Positions 34,128-47,776 of a stretch of 64,000 bases of DNA are shown in pieces. Position numbers and translations under genes: made by a program. Origin of the DNA: Eutypella sp. D-1 (Eukaryota > Ascomycota > Sordariomycetes > Xylariales > Diatrypaceae); assembly GCA_023313575.1 (NCBI GenBank), contig JAJTTP010000038.1, forward strand, positions 28,941-92,940. The letters run 5' to 3'. Under the pieces are notes generated by a model, which was given only the letters and a program-made list of their open reading frames with translations, made no database searches and was not told the DNA's origin. Each line of letters opens with the position of its first letter. Within the stretch, counting starts at the first letter, position 1.

Positions 34128-35939
34128 ATTTTCCTCCGAAAAAGTTAATCCTTTTAACCTTTTTTAGTTATAATATCTATTTATTCGTTAATGGATAAAT
34201 TCGAGCTTTACTTTTATTTTCTTATATAATTATTTAAATTATTCCGATATCAGCATAATTTTAATATTATCTGGTCCTTTTTTATAAACATTTTAATAAA
34301 CGTTTAAAGTAAATCCGAAATTAACGTTAATAAATATTATTTGTATACTTTTATAATAAGCTATGTTATAAACTAATTATGTAATAAATAACCATTTTAC
34401 TTAATTATTTTGTTTATAATTAATATATTATCGAAAATAAGTTTTTAACGTTTAATTAATTCGTTCCGTTTATCCGTTTATTTAAAGTTTAAAAGTTATC
34501 GTAAGTTTAAAGTTTAATCTTAATTTTATTATAAAACTTTATTAAAATTTTAATATAAATATTATTCCTTTATCGGAGATAATTTCGAATATAAAGCCGT
34601 ATATTATTATAATATGTCGTAAAAAGATATATATTATTTGCTTTACGTCGGTATTTTCGTTATATAAAATAAAATAAAAAAACTTTATAAATCGGTTAAC
34701 GATTACGAATATATTATTATAACTGTTATATATTATTAAATCTTTTAATATCGGTAATTTAATAATAAAATTAAATATAATAAACTTTTATAATCGTTTA
34801 TTAATTAATAATGGTTATAATTCTCCGTAAGGCTTATATCGTTTTACTTTAGGTTTTTTACATATATTATATCGTTATCGTATTCGTTATATTACTAATT
34901 TCATTTTATCGAATACATAAATCCGTTATAATCGTTTAAAAAATTTATAATCTTTTAAGTATTTATATAAAAGATATTCGTAAATCTTTTATATTAATTA
35001 TTTTTACAGTTTTAATAATATTTATAATTTCTTTATTTGTTTTTTTTTTAATAAATTATTATTATATTATTCGATTTGCTTATATAAATTATTTTAAATG
35101 ATTTTAATAACAGTAATTTATCGTTATTCCAGGTATTTTTTTAACGTTTATCGGAATATTACATATTTTATTAATATATACTTATTTTTTATAATAAGCT
35201 ACCTGCTAATAACGTTTACTTGTCCGTTTTTTAATCTTTTTTTATAAATAATAATATAATCGAATTCCGTAAAATACTTGGCGTATCGTAACTGTTTTCC
35301 GCTAAGGATTTAAATGGTAAAAAAATATATAATATTTTTATAATCGGTATAAACCTTAACTTAATGCATATTTTTTATAAAATAATATTTAAATTCCTTA
35401 AATGTATTAACGATAATAAGAAATTTCTTATTATAAATTAAATAATTAAGTTCGGTTTTAATAAGTTTATAAGAATAAAATGTAATAAAATATAATTTTT
35501 CTTTTTTATTTTATTATTTAATTTATGCTCCGAAAACGTAATCCGAGGCGTCGGTTTTTAACTTAACGGGTTTTTTAAAATCGTATATAATAAGTACTAA
35601 TTTGTTAATAATAACGTTTTTTAACTTTTTAAAAAATTTGTTTACTTTATTAATCCATATAAACCGTTTATCCTTTTTTATTAATTCCGTAAAAAATGTT
35701 ATAATATATTTAAATCGTTATATAAATTTCCGATAATAATTTGTTAAGCCGAAAAAAGCTTATACTTTTTTTATATTAATAAGCATTTTTTAATCCTTAA
35801 TAATTACGATTTTTTTAAGGTTTATTTTAATATGTTCGGAGGTAATAATATATCCGAAAAATTCCACTTTTTATATATAAAATACATTTTTTTCGGGTTT
35901 TATTAATAAATTGGCATCTTATAATGTTTATAATACTTT

Positions 35940-36130
35940 ATATATATATTTTTTATATTATTTTTCTGATTCCGAATAAATAAAAATATCGTCGAGATAA
36001 TAAATAACGAAAACATTAAAATATTCTCGTAAAACGTGGTTAATTATACGTTAAAACGATGCTAATGCATTAATTAATCCGAAAAGTATAACTAAATACT
36101 TAAATAAACCGTATTTCGTTTTAAAAGCTA
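35940..36130 (-). pseudogene. Gypsy reverse transcriptase core remnant
   Basis: The minus strand reads AFKTKYGLFKYLVILFGLIN, ALASF, stop, RIINHVLREYFNVFVI and YYLDDIFIYSESEK. This is the gypsy RT palm with the YLDD catalytic motif (Asp pair at about 35990). The stop replaces the Gln of ASFQR. Confidence 0.88.
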
Positions 36131-38219
36131 TTTTTTACTTATTTCCGGGTTTAATTCTAATATAATAATACTTATCCTTAAGATTTAAAGTAATAAATTA
36201 TTTAGCTCCGTATAAACGGTCCTTTATTTTAATAATAAATAATAACGATATTCGGTTTTTAACGGTAATCTTATTTAATTATCGATAATCGATTATTAAT
36301 TATAATTTGCCGTTTTTTTTAAACATAAACATAATAAAATATCCTGTTAATAATTTTAATCGTTAAATATATCCTTTTATTAACTTATTTTCGAGGTATT
36401 CTCGTAATTCCTTAAATTCGATTTTATTAAGGTTATAAATTTTATAAAATCGTAATGTTTTTCCTTTTATAAAAACAATTTCGTGGTCCTATTTATTACG
36501 GTTTAATAATCCTTTTTTAAATTTTTCGCAAAACATTTTATCGTATTAATAATATTATAATAATACGTTACGTATTTATAATATTATCGTATTTTCTTTT
36601 TTTAAAATGCTATTAAAAAAACGGAATCGTTATCGGATAAATGTAATAACTTATTTAATCCTTTTTTCGTATCCTTTTTTTTTAATTCGTTATATTCTTT
36701 TTAATAAGGTTTTTATCGTATTTTTATGCCCGTATTTACTATTTATTAAGTATTAAAATTTTTTTTTTAAGTTATTATCGGTTTTTAAAAGATAAAGAAA
36801 TATCATTTAACTAATTTTTTAATTAATCGATAGATTATATTAATCCAGCTATAATTACTTAAAGATTATATTATATCTTTTTAAAGGTATAATATTAAAG
36901 ATAACGTTTTATTTCTATTTTTCGATATATACGTTAAATTAATCGGTTTTTCGTAATATTTTTCCTTTATTATATTAAAAAATATACCCTTCGGCTTTTA
37001 TTATGTTATAAAAATATTATTTCTTTTTTTATAATAACTATAATTTATTATATAATTTCGGGGTTACATAATTACTTTCGGCTCCGTTATTTATTATAAC
37101 GGTATATTAATTATTTTTAACCTTTATTTATATTATAATATATCCGTATCGTTTTTAAGCTTTTAAAATGGCTTATAAATATCGTATTACGTTTTTAAAC
37201 CTTATAATACCGCTTTATAGCCTTAATATAAACGGCTTTATCTTTTTAAATCCTTACCGTAAACTTAGGCGGTATTATATAAATTATCGTAAAGTTCTTC
37301 CTTATTAAATTCCTTTTATACGTATAATTATTTTTTTACTTTTAAATTTTTATAAAAATATTTAAAGCTAATTTTATTAAATGTTATTCTTTTTAACAAA
37401 TCTTTAAACGTATATAAGTTAGCGTTTAATAATTTATTTTTTTAATATCGGATTTCGTGTTTTTATTATTCGATTTTATTCCGGATCTTTATAACTTTTA
37501 TCGTTTAATATATACATTCGTTATAATAATATACCTAATATCCTCCAGGGTAGGACATCCTTTTTAACCATTCCTATTCGTACGGTACATAGTTATAATA
37601 ACGCCAAATTTCCTTATATTATTATCGATCGGTTTCGTCTTTTTCCTGTTATAAAAAATCGAATCTTTTTTTAACTATTTATTTAATTCGGTTAATAATA
37701 CCGATTTTTCGTTCTTTATATTAATAATATTTTATTTTCCGATAATTAATAAAGTGTTTTAAAAAATGTAACGTCCGAATTTAAATTTTTTAACTAATAA
37801 ACTTATCCTAATTATAAAACTATTATAAGTAAATTTTAAACCGTTATTTTTTAAAGTATTATTAAAATTGTTTAACGTAAATGCCGTATATCTTTTTTAA
37901 TTTATAATCTTATCGTTTTTTAAGCTAATTAATTAATTATTTTATTTTTTTTTTTATAAAATAAGTTTCCGTAAAAACTTTTTCTTTATCGTTATCGAGG
38001 TATTTGTTTTATTATTATTAACGTTATCGTTTTACGGCGGCTTAAGCTAATCGTTTTACGGCGGCTTAAGCTAATCGTTTAACTTTTTATAATCTTTATT
38101 AATAAATGTTATTATCCGAATATATGCAGCGGATTATTTCGAATGTTTTTCCACTAGTAAAAGGTTATTCCTTTTCGGGCACGGGTTTTTAATTTATATT
38201 TCGTTTAAATCCTTTACAT

Positions 38220-38285
38220 TCTTTTTTAAAATATCCTATCTTATTATAATTATAACACTTAATTTATCGTTTATTTTTTCGTATT
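38220..38285 (-). pseudogene. Gag zinc-knuckle remnant
   Basis: The minus strand reads CYNCNKIGYFKK, a CCHC knuckle in which the His is replaced by Tyr, as a RIP-type C-to-T change would do (CAC or CAT to TAC or TAT). Its place toward the right LTR fits gag at the 5' end of a minus-strand element. Confidence 0.65.
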
Positions 38286-39111
38286 ATATCGAGTAATATA
38301 AATTTTAATACCGTCCCGTAAAATGTATCGGTAAGTTTTTAATCCTGATTCTTATTATTTTAATATCTTTTAAATTTTTTAAATACATAATATCCTTTTT
38401 TTTCCTAACGTTATTTAAATTATTTATTATCGATTTTAATTATTAAGGTAACAAATTTATCGAAAACATTTAATTTATTTTACGTAATAATTTTATCTTT
38501 AACTAAATCTTTAAATCCTTAATAAAATATATTAATAAAGGATTTATCGTCGACTTAATCTGTTTTAATAATAAATTATTTAAATTACGTAACATACGTA
38601 TAAACTACCCCTTTTTATTTAAACGTTAAAAATTATTACGTAACGGCTTAAGCCTTATCCGGATTTCCGTAATTAGCTTTTACTTTTTTTTTAAAATTTT
38701 TATACTTTTTAAAAAAACGTTTAATTTCCGTGGATCTTTTTTTTTCCTTTACCTTTACGAAAGTATTTAAAATAAGTTTAAACTATTAAATTATCCCTTT
38801 AATAAAATATGATATAATGTTAAAAATTTTATTAGTTTCTGTGGTATATATATAACGTTATTAATATAAATAAGTTACGGCTATAATAAAAAAAGGTCGC
38901 ATAAAGGTAATGCCATTATAAGGTTTAAATCTTTTAAACTTAAATTTAACGGGTATAACCTTTTAATTCGTAAATATAATTACCGTTCGCTTAATTTATT
39001 CGATTCGTTCAAGTAATTATTAAATAACTTATTAAAAGTTTTAGCCTAAAAAAAACATAATATCGGATATTGCTTAAAGCTGATAATATTATTAAATAAA
39101 AGCTTATAACG

Positions 39112-39524
39112 TATAACGGTTAGTTTATTCCTAATTATTAATTTAATCGAAAAGTTTATATTAATAAAAGTGCTAAGGTTTTAAGTAATAAATAATCACG
39201 TTTGGTAATAATAAAAAAAAAGTGCTTTAAATAACTAAATTATATTATAAGCTAATAAGTTTAAAAACTATTTAAAAAAAAGGTAATAAATATAATTATA
39301 TACTATTTATATCTTTTATTCTTAATATTGGAATATGTAATTATGTTAGATCCTTAAATCGTAACGGATCTAACTAATACCTTTAGATCTATGGATTATA
39401 ACGGATCCATGTGTGGCTTTTCTTGTGGCTTGTTAAATGTGGCTGGCTTACGTCTTTATTCTTCCGGCAGTACCGCTAACGAATAAGGTTACCAGCCCCC
39501 ACTTGGCCTAGTCAGGCCATAACA
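39112..39524 (-). repeat. Right (5') LTR of the gypsy element
   Basis: 413 bp, starts TATAACGG and ends GGCCATAACA. The outer ~170 bp are nearly free of RIP changes. Confidence 0.9.
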
Positions 39525-41988
39525 AAATTATAATAAAACTTTTATCGGGGTTTCCGTATTTTTAAACGATTAATCGTAATGTTTTATATAATAATAAAAT
39601 ATATTTACTTTTTACTTTATAAACTATTTTTAATTTAAAAATTATTATGCTTGAATAATTAATAACGTTATATATTTCGGGTCGTAATATGCTTTTTTCG
39701 GATAAAGCGTTTAATTCCTTAAAATTAAAAACCTTAAATAACTTTTTAAACGTTACGATTTTTTTATTTATCTTAAGCTTAAAAGCTAATATTTTATCGT
39801 TGTTTTTTTTAATATTTACGTATTAAAAATTTGCCCGCATTTTTTTAATTTTTTTATTAAAAATAATTATTAATCTTTCTTTTAATTAAGTATAAGATTT
39901 AATATATAAGTTCCGAAAAATTACCGTATTTCCCGTTATTTTCGAATTTATTATTATATTTTTATTAATAACCGTAATAATTTTAAAAAAGCTTTTTTAT
40001 CCTTTTTTTTCTTTATATATAAACATTTTTTTATTTAAAACGAAAAATCTTAAAAGTGTTTTTTACGTATTCGGGCCATTCCTAATATTTAACGCGTTTT
40101 AAACCGACCTTTATGTTTTAATTTTTTTAATTTTTATTATAACTTTTTATATTATTTAAAATTTTTAAATTTATATAAAAATAAAAAGTAAATCCATATT
40201 AATCCGAAAATAAGCTTTAAAAATTAATAAAGTAAAATTAAAACTGTTAAAGTTAATTATATTATTAATTACTTTTATTATTATTTATAAACGTAATAAT
40301 TTTAATCTAATATTTTTAAGTTTTTTAATAATAATTTTATAAACTTTACGGATAAAACCATAATATCTTTTTATTTTACCAATAAATTAATATGTTTTTA
40401 TTAATACTTAATAATAAATAATCCCGATAAAACGTGCTTTATTATAAAATTCGGTATTATCGAAATTTATACCGGTATTATAAATAATAATATCCGAAAG
40501 TTTTAAATATATATCGATCCAGTATTTTTTAAATATATCTTATATCTTTTTAATTAATATATTTTTTATAAAACGTATTATTTAAAACTTTATAACTATA
40601 TCGATAACGTAAAAAACAGGCTTTTTATCCAAATATATTATATTAATAATTACCTTAAAGTTAAAATTTATTTTTAAATTTAATAATAGTAATAAAATTT
40701 ATTAAGTTTCTTAAAAACGTTAATTTCGATATTATATTTTATTTTATTTAAAAAATCGTATAACTTATTAATAAATAAATGTCCGAAACGTATATAAATC
40801 TTATATAATTCTGCCTCCGTAAAATAAATAATATCGTTAAATTTAAATTATAAATATCCTTATTTTCGAATAACGTTAATTATTACGCTGTTTTTACCGA
40901 TTAATTAATTAATAACGTTATTAAAATATATACCGAATCGATTTATATTTTTATTCGATATTAAAAGTAAAATATTTACTTTTATTATATAAAAATTAAC
41001 TTAGCCGATAAAGGTATTAACCGAGATTATATTAAATAATTTAATACGGGGTTTATTTCCGAAATAAATATTAATCTTTTTTATATAATTTTTATCCATT
41101 TTTAATCGTTAATTAAGGTATTTTTTTATTAAAGTAAAATATTATTTTTTCCCGGTAATAAATATTTTAACCGCATTTATATTCGGCATAGTTTTTTAAA
41201 ATACGTTTTTAATATATTTATTTAAAACGAATATAATATTAAGGGTATTATTTTTTAAAACCGGTAAAAAAGGATCAATTCGATATTAAAGAATTTAAAT
41301 AAATAAATAAATAGCCGTAAAATATTAACTATTATCCGAATAATTAAAATATTTCGCAGTATTTTTTTTATATATTTTAAAACGGGTTTATTTCTTTTAT
41401 ATTTAATAAAAAAAGCGGTATAATTATTACGGCGGGATACTTTTTTAACTTTTTATTAAATTTTTACTTTTTTACGTTCCCGTTTTAAATACTTAATAAA
41501 TTAATATTTTTTTTTTTTACATATTTAATATTTACGTTTTTATTATCGGTCGGGTTTTTTCTGTTTTTAATAATATTTCCCGCTTTTATTATTTCGGTAA
41601 TATTTATAATCGACGTAAAAAGCGTTATTATTATCGTTATTATTATTATTATTATTTTTATTAACTATATATTAATTAGTTTTTTTTATAACTTTATAAA
41701 TATTAATTAAGGCCTGTAATTTATTTATTAAATCCTTAAAATAAATAATAGGTTCGAAAAAAGCATATTAAAACTGGGGGATTATGCAGTAAGCACGGTA
41801 TATAACGGTTATTAATTATTATTCTTTTCGAAACTTAAGCTTTAATATTCTTTAATATAAAGAAAATTTATTAAACATAATTTAAAACATTTTTAAATAA
41901 TTTTTACCGGCGTTTTTAATTTTAATGTTAAAAAAAGTTATAAAAATCTAATTATAATAATATTAAATCTAATTTTATTCGGTATTAA

Positions 41989-42421
41989 TGTGACGGCTGG
42001 TCTGTTCCTAACTATTAATCCAGTCGAGGGGTCTATGTTAGCAGGAGTGCTGGGGGTTTTAAGTAATAAATAATTACGTCTGGTAATAATAAAAAGAAAA
42101 ATACTTTAAGTAACTAAGTTATATTACAAATTAGTAAGTTTAAAAACTATTTAAAAAAAAGGTAATAAACGTAGCTATATACTATTTATATCCTTTATCC
42201 TTGATATTAAAATGTATAATTATTATTAAATCGTTAAAATCGTATTCGAATATAGCGATCCAATATCGTTAAAATTATTACCGATCTAACCGATCCTTCC
42301 TGGTCGTGTAACGCATATGGTTTACTTTAATGTGGCTGTCTTTTTCTCCAGAACTTGAGTCAGGGATCCTTTCTTATTATGTTTAGCCCCATTAGGCCCA
42401 ATGGCCCGACCGGTCATAACA
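41989..42421 (-). mobile_element. Solo LTR of the same gypsy family inside copia copy 2
   Basis: Starts TGTGACGGCTGG and ends GGTCATAACA. 5-bp duplication ATTAA at 41984-41988 and 42422-42426. Deleting it restores the sequence of copy 1 near 9525-9545. 433 bp. It differs from the 32653 element's LTRs in its second half (GTTTAGCCCCATTAGGCCCA), so it is a sub-family. Confidence 0.92.
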
Positions 42422-44417
42422 ATTAAAATAACGTTTTATAATAAGATATATATTAATAAATATTAAATAATAAAGGACGTTATAAAGGAAATATAATGCT
42501 ATACGTTTTAATAAAATAATTAAAAATATAGTATAAAATTACGTTTATCGGATACCGTTAATATAATATACGTTAAGGAAAAATCGGAACTTATTTTTTA
42601 AAATATTATAAACCTTTCCCGTATAATTATTTTTTTTATTTTAAAACTTTTTAAATTATTTTACGATAATTAATAAATATAATTTATTCGGGACTTTAAT
42701 TAATAAAATAACGTAATAAATTTATTTTTATTAATTATTAATAAATATCGGGGTCCGATTTAATAATAAATTTAAATACCGTTTAATAAAAAGAATCGTA
42801 ACCTTTTAAGGTTTTTACGGGCCCCGGTCCCTTATTTAAAGCAGTTAGTAAAGGAAAAAAAAAGGGAAATAATATTAAAAGTTAATATTTTTTAAACTAT
42901 TTAAGCTTTATAATATACGGGTTAGTTTAAACTTTTAAAAAAGGGACGGTCCGGTTATCCTTTTTTATCGTTAAATATAGCTATTTAAAACGTTATTAAT
43001 ATTATTTTATTAATCAAAAAAGGTAACCTAATATACCCGGGTAAAACGGGTAAATCGGATAACCGTAAGGATATTTAAATTAAAAATATCTTAAATAAAG
43101 GTATTAATATAAATATCTTAAATTAGTATTTCCGGGAAAAGGTTATATAAATTAGGTAAAAAGGGGTTATATTATTTATACGGGAAAAAATTATTACGTA
43201 AACGGAAAAGGTTAAAGTTAAGCCCGTTTAAAAAATAAAAAATTATTAAGTATTAAAAAAACGTTAATTACCGAAAAAATGTTTAATATTTTATAAAGTT
43301 TTAAATATTCCGGGTTAAAATTTAAATTAATAACGTACAGTTAATCCGAAATAAAAATATGTTAAAAAAAGGTTAATTAAACACGTATTTTAAAAATTAT
43401 TATAAAAGGTTAAATAATGGAATAAATAAGGTTATTATTTTATATAATTTAATTTATGTTATTAAGGTTTTTAATTAATTATTTTAAAACGGTTAATATT
43501 AAGGCTTACCGGATAATTTTATAAACGTCCCGAGCCGAATAATAAAATATATAAATAATTTATAAAATTATAAATAAATTAATCCGTGTTTTATATTATA
43601 AATCGATATTTTTTATATTAACGTATAAAGTTATTTATTTATAACTACTTTAAACTTAATAAATTTTTATTCCGGGAATTATTATTAAATAATAAAATTA
43701 AGTAACCTAATTTTAAAGTTTATATTATTTTTTTAACGTATACGTTTTATTATATTAATGCCGTTTTTAAAGTAAACCGGAGCTATTTAAATATAACCTC
43801 GAAATTTATTTTTATAAATCCTTAAAAATAGTTTTAATATATATTAAACGTTTTTTTTATCGTTCGGTTAATATCGGGGCGGTTATCGGTTATTTTAAAA
43901 TTATTAAAAGCAAATAATACCCATATAACCTTTTATTTAAAAATAACCTATTAAAAGTCGATTTCCGTCCATCTTATAACTACGGGGTTAAATGTTTAAA
44001 TTAATAATACCGTATGTTTTAAAATAAGGTTAAAAAACCGAATAAAAGTATTTATATTCTTTTATTAAACGGCTTTTTTTATTTATAACCTTATTTATTA
44101 ATCTTTTCCTCCGTCAGGTTATTTTTTAACAGCTTTAAATAATGGTCCGGCTTATTATTAATTATCCGATATATTAAGTGGTTTTAAAAACGGTAACGAT
44201 AATAATATTTATAATAATAATAAAAAAGGTAAAAAAGGGTTATTATACGGTAATATAAATAAAAAAAAGGTTATTATCCGTTATAAAAATAGACGGGGAA
44301 ACATAATGGTAAAAATTTATTAATAATATTAACGTAAAACAATTTTTAAGTTATTATGATAATAACTTTTTTAATTTTATTAATTTATATTATTAATTAT
44401 TTAATAATATTAATTAA

Positions 44418-44616
44418 TGTTAATAAATATATACGTAAAAGAAAAAGATAATAATATAAAAAATAATAAAATTAATGTTATATTTTAATTTAAGGTTTAT
44501 TTATTTATTTAAAAGGGATACGGGCGAAGCCTATATCCTTATATAAACGGGAGATAGGTATATAGGTACATCCTACTGGTATGTGAGTCCATACCAGTGA
44601 CCACTAACAACCAACA
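44418..44616 (-). repeat. Right (5') LTR of copia copy 2
   Basis: Starts TGTTAATAAATATA and ends ACCAACA. The hairpin at 44516-44538 has one arm altered at two bases. The outer 45 bp are clean. Confidence 0.85.
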
Positions 44617-45760
44617 CATCTATTAGCGTATTTATTCTTCTATTCTTCCCTCTCCCAGGAGGACTCCCACAGATCGCCCAGCATGGGCTCGGTTTAACGT
44701 GACAATTGTCGAACCCAGCCTTGCTAAACGCCCACCGGCCGTTCTCCCGGCTAGCCGATATGCCGGACAGGACGATCTAGTTTTTGCCGCCCACCCAGGT
44801 CACTTGTATGTTCGCTTCATCTGGCACCTAACGGGACGTGGAATGTCGGCATAACGTGAAGGGTGAACATAAAAGAAGGGAACATAAGAGAAGGGATTAG
44901 CCCGTCATTGCTAGCCCTTACTCCATACCATTGATCCACTTCTACGCCTTATTATACCATACCCCCCTCCCCTCCTTCCCTCCCTTTAACGACCCCTGTT
45001 GCGCCAAGTCTATTCCTTTGTACCTGATTACACGGCGCTTGTTGTCCGGGTCCGGGACGGGCTCGAACTGGTACGTGGGGTTATCTTATTTGGGATAGCT
45101 AAGATCGCCGCTAACACTTTAATGTAGGTAGACGAAGTAATCATTCCTTCGACTTCGAACGTGGGGGTTGGAGGATGAATCTCGGTCACCCGGTTAAGCA
45201 GCATAAAGTTCAGCAGCAAAAAAGGTCTCGATAAGGATCGTGCTGTTGAGCAGAGAAGTGCCGCGGATGGCCGGATGATCGCTGCTCTCCTAAGGGGCGA
45301 AATTGCCCAACAAGATGACCCGGGTGTTCCTTGGCTTCTCGCCCCGTTATCCATCATTTTGACGTACATGGGACAGTTGCAGTTCCGTACTCCCCTGACA
45401 CCTGTCTTGTCGTTCTTGTAAGTTGTAACCATTTCTCTCGTTTTTATACTGATGGACCTGGTGCAAGCCGTCCTTGGGGACAGCATCTACGTGAGCTGCT
45501 ATATATTCAGGGCAGTACTAATAGTAGTCGTGTTTCGGCATCCAGGTTAATTCTTACAAAATATTGGTTTGCCTTCTGGACCTGTGGCGAATGTGTAAAG
45601 TTCTATCCGCCCCTTGATTTATCTACGGTGCCCATCGTTGATCGTAGCAGCGGCCAGGCAGGCAAATATCGTATTACTTACTACCCACTAGCGGCTTAAA
45701 AGGTGATAGTCCCAGTATATTCAGCGAGTCGCGCCTGTCATCAGTGCTTCACTTCTTTAC

Positions 45761-45886
45761 TCAGAAGGTCAGCAGCTCCGCCGCTGCGCGATTGTCCTCG
45801 CCCGCCGCCAAGTGGCCATACGAGATAGGCTTGCCATTCTGGTCCAGCCCGCTACCGAACCCATAAAGGCCAGGTGTCGCGTTCGG
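45761..45886 (-). pseudogene. C-terminal remnant of an unrecognised protein
   Basis: The minus strand reads LLPNATPGLYGFGSGLDQNG, then KPISYGHLAAGEDNRAAAELL and a stop at 45761. It is protein-like and ends naturally, but no upstream frame continues it. Confidence 0.3.
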
Positions 45887-46177
45887 TAGTAGAAAAGATA
45901 AAGAAGATATAAAAGTATGGTGGCAACAGGTTGTATTGTTCTTGTAAAAGGAGGGAAGATTTCAAAATTAGACTTGGCGGGCTCGACCTATCTCTGTATA
46001 TAGCCTAAGTGCTCGCCCTACTTATAGGATTACACGACCACCCCCTAGATTCCCTAGCGATATTCCGTGTGATCACATAACCTTCAACCTTTTTATGTCC
46101 TGTCCGCAATCTCTCACTAAATAGGCGCTCGCTAGAACGCAACACTAGGCTATCCTACCGGACCATTAGCAGATTCA

Positions 46178-46298
46178 CATTGAAATGGAGTATATGACTT
46201 GATTGACTTGAAGGTTCAGCTATTCTAGATGGTGGGAGGAAGACGTCCCTTATATACACATTGTGACGATGTCTCAGTCTTGACACTGAACTTCAACA
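46178..46298 (+). mobile_element. 121-bp solo LTR
   Basis: Starts CATTGAAATGGAG and ends CTTCAACA. Exact 5-bp duplication ATTCA (46173-46177 and 46299-46303). CTTATATACAC serves as TATA-like site. Confidence 0.88.
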
Positions 46299-46809
46299 AT
46301 TCATGTATAACTGGTGGATCGAGTAGTCTTTTAGGTTATTAAAGCGCCTCGCAATCCGTTTTCGTGAGTCCTCGATGGCCTTCTTCTTAGGGTTAGAGAT
46401 GGTGCTCGAGTCCGGTAGGTGCTCGGGAAAGACGACAGTCCGGACGGCGAAGACCCATCCTTTTAGGTCTTTAATAATATACTCGCCGTTACTGCGTACC
46501 CGCTTGCCTGAAAAAGTTCTATCGACGCCGTGTTTAGGGGCGAGCACAAGGCGTGATTAACGGCAAACTCTTAGCATAGCTTATTAACATAAATACCTCC
46601 TTCAGGTTCGCTACAGGCTTGTTCATGACGGAGATGAGAAGCACGGGAGCTTGAGCATTTCCGCTGAACCTATCGAGGGGCCCTTTGTCACACGGTTTTT
46701 TAAGCGAGGACTTGGCAGCATATGGTATTTGGAGTTATGCAGTAATATCTGCAGTTATGAATGTGTGCAGCTGGCGTTGGAACGAAGATGACCAACATAT
46801 GGCGGTTAG

Positions 46810-46930
46810 TGTTGAAATGGAGTTCATGACTTAATTGACTTGAATGTTCAGCTACTTTAGATTGTGGGAGGAATACGTCCCTTATATAGACATTTTGTGA
46901 TGATGTCAGTCTTGACACTGAACTTTAACA
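46810..46930 (+). mobile_element. 121-bp solo LTR, second copy
   Basis: Starts TGTTGAAATGGAG and ends CTTTAACA. Exact 5-bp duplication GTTAG (46805-46809 and 46931-46935). Same length as the copy at 46178. Confidence 0.9.
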
Positions 46931-47606
46931 GTTAGAACGGCTATAACAGAATATTTGAATGGCGATACGTACCTGCTATTCATCGTGTATATATAGGACC
47001 TAGGATCCTCACACAGACTGATCGAATGGATACGACCCAAGGTCCTCGAGACTCAATAAGAACTATTAGTCGTTCTGATTATATTTAAGATATTTGCCCT
47101 TGTAACACCCCTTGTGGTCAAGCCGAGACAACTCATTTGCGTAGACCTTGTAGAGAGTTTGGAAGTTCCCAGTAATAAGCCCTTAAGGGAAGGCAGTGAC
47201 TTGGTCGTATGCCCTCCAGTTGGGGCTTAATACAGTTCCATTTTTCACTCACGACGGGCGTGTGAGGGCGGCGACTGGGATAAGACGTTCCGCAATAGAT
47301 CTTGAAAGATGGGTCAAACTTGGCTGAAGTGCTGGGAAAGTGTAATCACTATGTCTGATATGGGAGACTTTTGCGACAATAGGCAATTTTTCTGTCTGTT
47401 TGACATGGTATCCCGCTTGTAATTAGCTGAAGTAATGCCATTGATCTGCCCTTTTCCCACGTCGCGCCGCATCACGAGAAAACTTGCATCTGGTATCGAA
47501 CAGTCTTCCCTGAGTGCTCGGGTCCGAGACGGACAGCGGGGCTTTGGCGATGGAAGACCCCTAAGACACATCCTAGTTCTCGGAATCATGCAGGATGGTG
47601 ATCAAT

Positions 47607-47776
47607 TGTGTCGCAACTAGTATGTGGGACCAAAATGGGCCTCTGGGCACCTATAAATGGGGCGCCTGGAGCTTGGTTGGGTATGAGATTTTTCTTTTTC
47701 TCCCCCTTCCTTCCCCAGAGCCGCAGCAGGGCCCTGTAATAGCCTAAAGTATATACTTTTTTAGTTAAGATACATT
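47607..47776 (+). repeat. LTR-like repeat
   Basis: Begins TGTGTCGCAACTAG, with CCTATAAATGGGG as TATA-like site and CCCAGAGCCGCAGCAGGGCCC; inverted relative of 27178-27338. The right end is approximate and no duplication was found. Confidence 0.5.

Larger units (their letters stand above)
32653..39524 (-). mobile_element. Full-length Ty3/gypsy retrotransposon nested in copia copy 2
   Basis: LTRs 32653-33066 (414 bp) and 39112-39524 (413 bp) surround a 6-kb interior. The 5-bp duplication AAATT is exact (32648-32652 and 39525-39529). Minus-strand remnants occur in the order expected for gag-pol: a CCHC zinc knuckle near 38230-38280, reverse transcriptase near 35940-36130 with YLDD, and integrase C-terminus at 33864-34127. 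Next to the left LTR a purine run on the minus strand (AAAAAGGGAGAGA) serves as polypurine tract. It is heavily RIP-mutated. Total length 6872 bp. Confidence 0.93.
31188..44616 (-). mobile_element. Ty1/copia retrotransposon copy 2, RIP-inactivated, carrying nested insertions
   Basis: Bounded by LTRs 31188-31395 and 44418-44616 with perfect target duplication CATCT (31183-31187 and 44617-44621). Left and right interior sequences align with copy 1 (5388-11654) when the gypsy element (32653-39524) and the solo LTR (41989-42421) are removed. Net length is then about 6.1 kb. The coding strand is minus; an RNase H remnant lies at 31660-31910. All frames are riddled with stops. The outermost LTR edges are nearly clean, as in copy 1. 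Confidence 0.92.
31079..44704 (-). mobile_element. Solo LTR (TGTCACG-type) split by a copia insertion
   Basis: The two halves, 31079-31187 and 44622-44704, together make a ~192-bp LTR on the minus strand that matches the solo LTR at 58238-58444. It is flanked by the 5-bp duplication ATTGT (31074-31078 and 44705-44709). The interruption is the copia copy 31188-44616 with its own duplication CATCT. The halves match 58238-58444 at the GGCTCGGTT, CTGGGAGCCCTATTTA and TATCTGGTCC blocks. Confidence 0.88.

Noticed and set aside
45028..45486. 152-codon minus-strand frame and an overlapping plus-strand frame at 45331
   Set aside because: Neither has a recognisable motif; the plus strand near 45230-45420 looks slightly more protein-like but is broken by stops.
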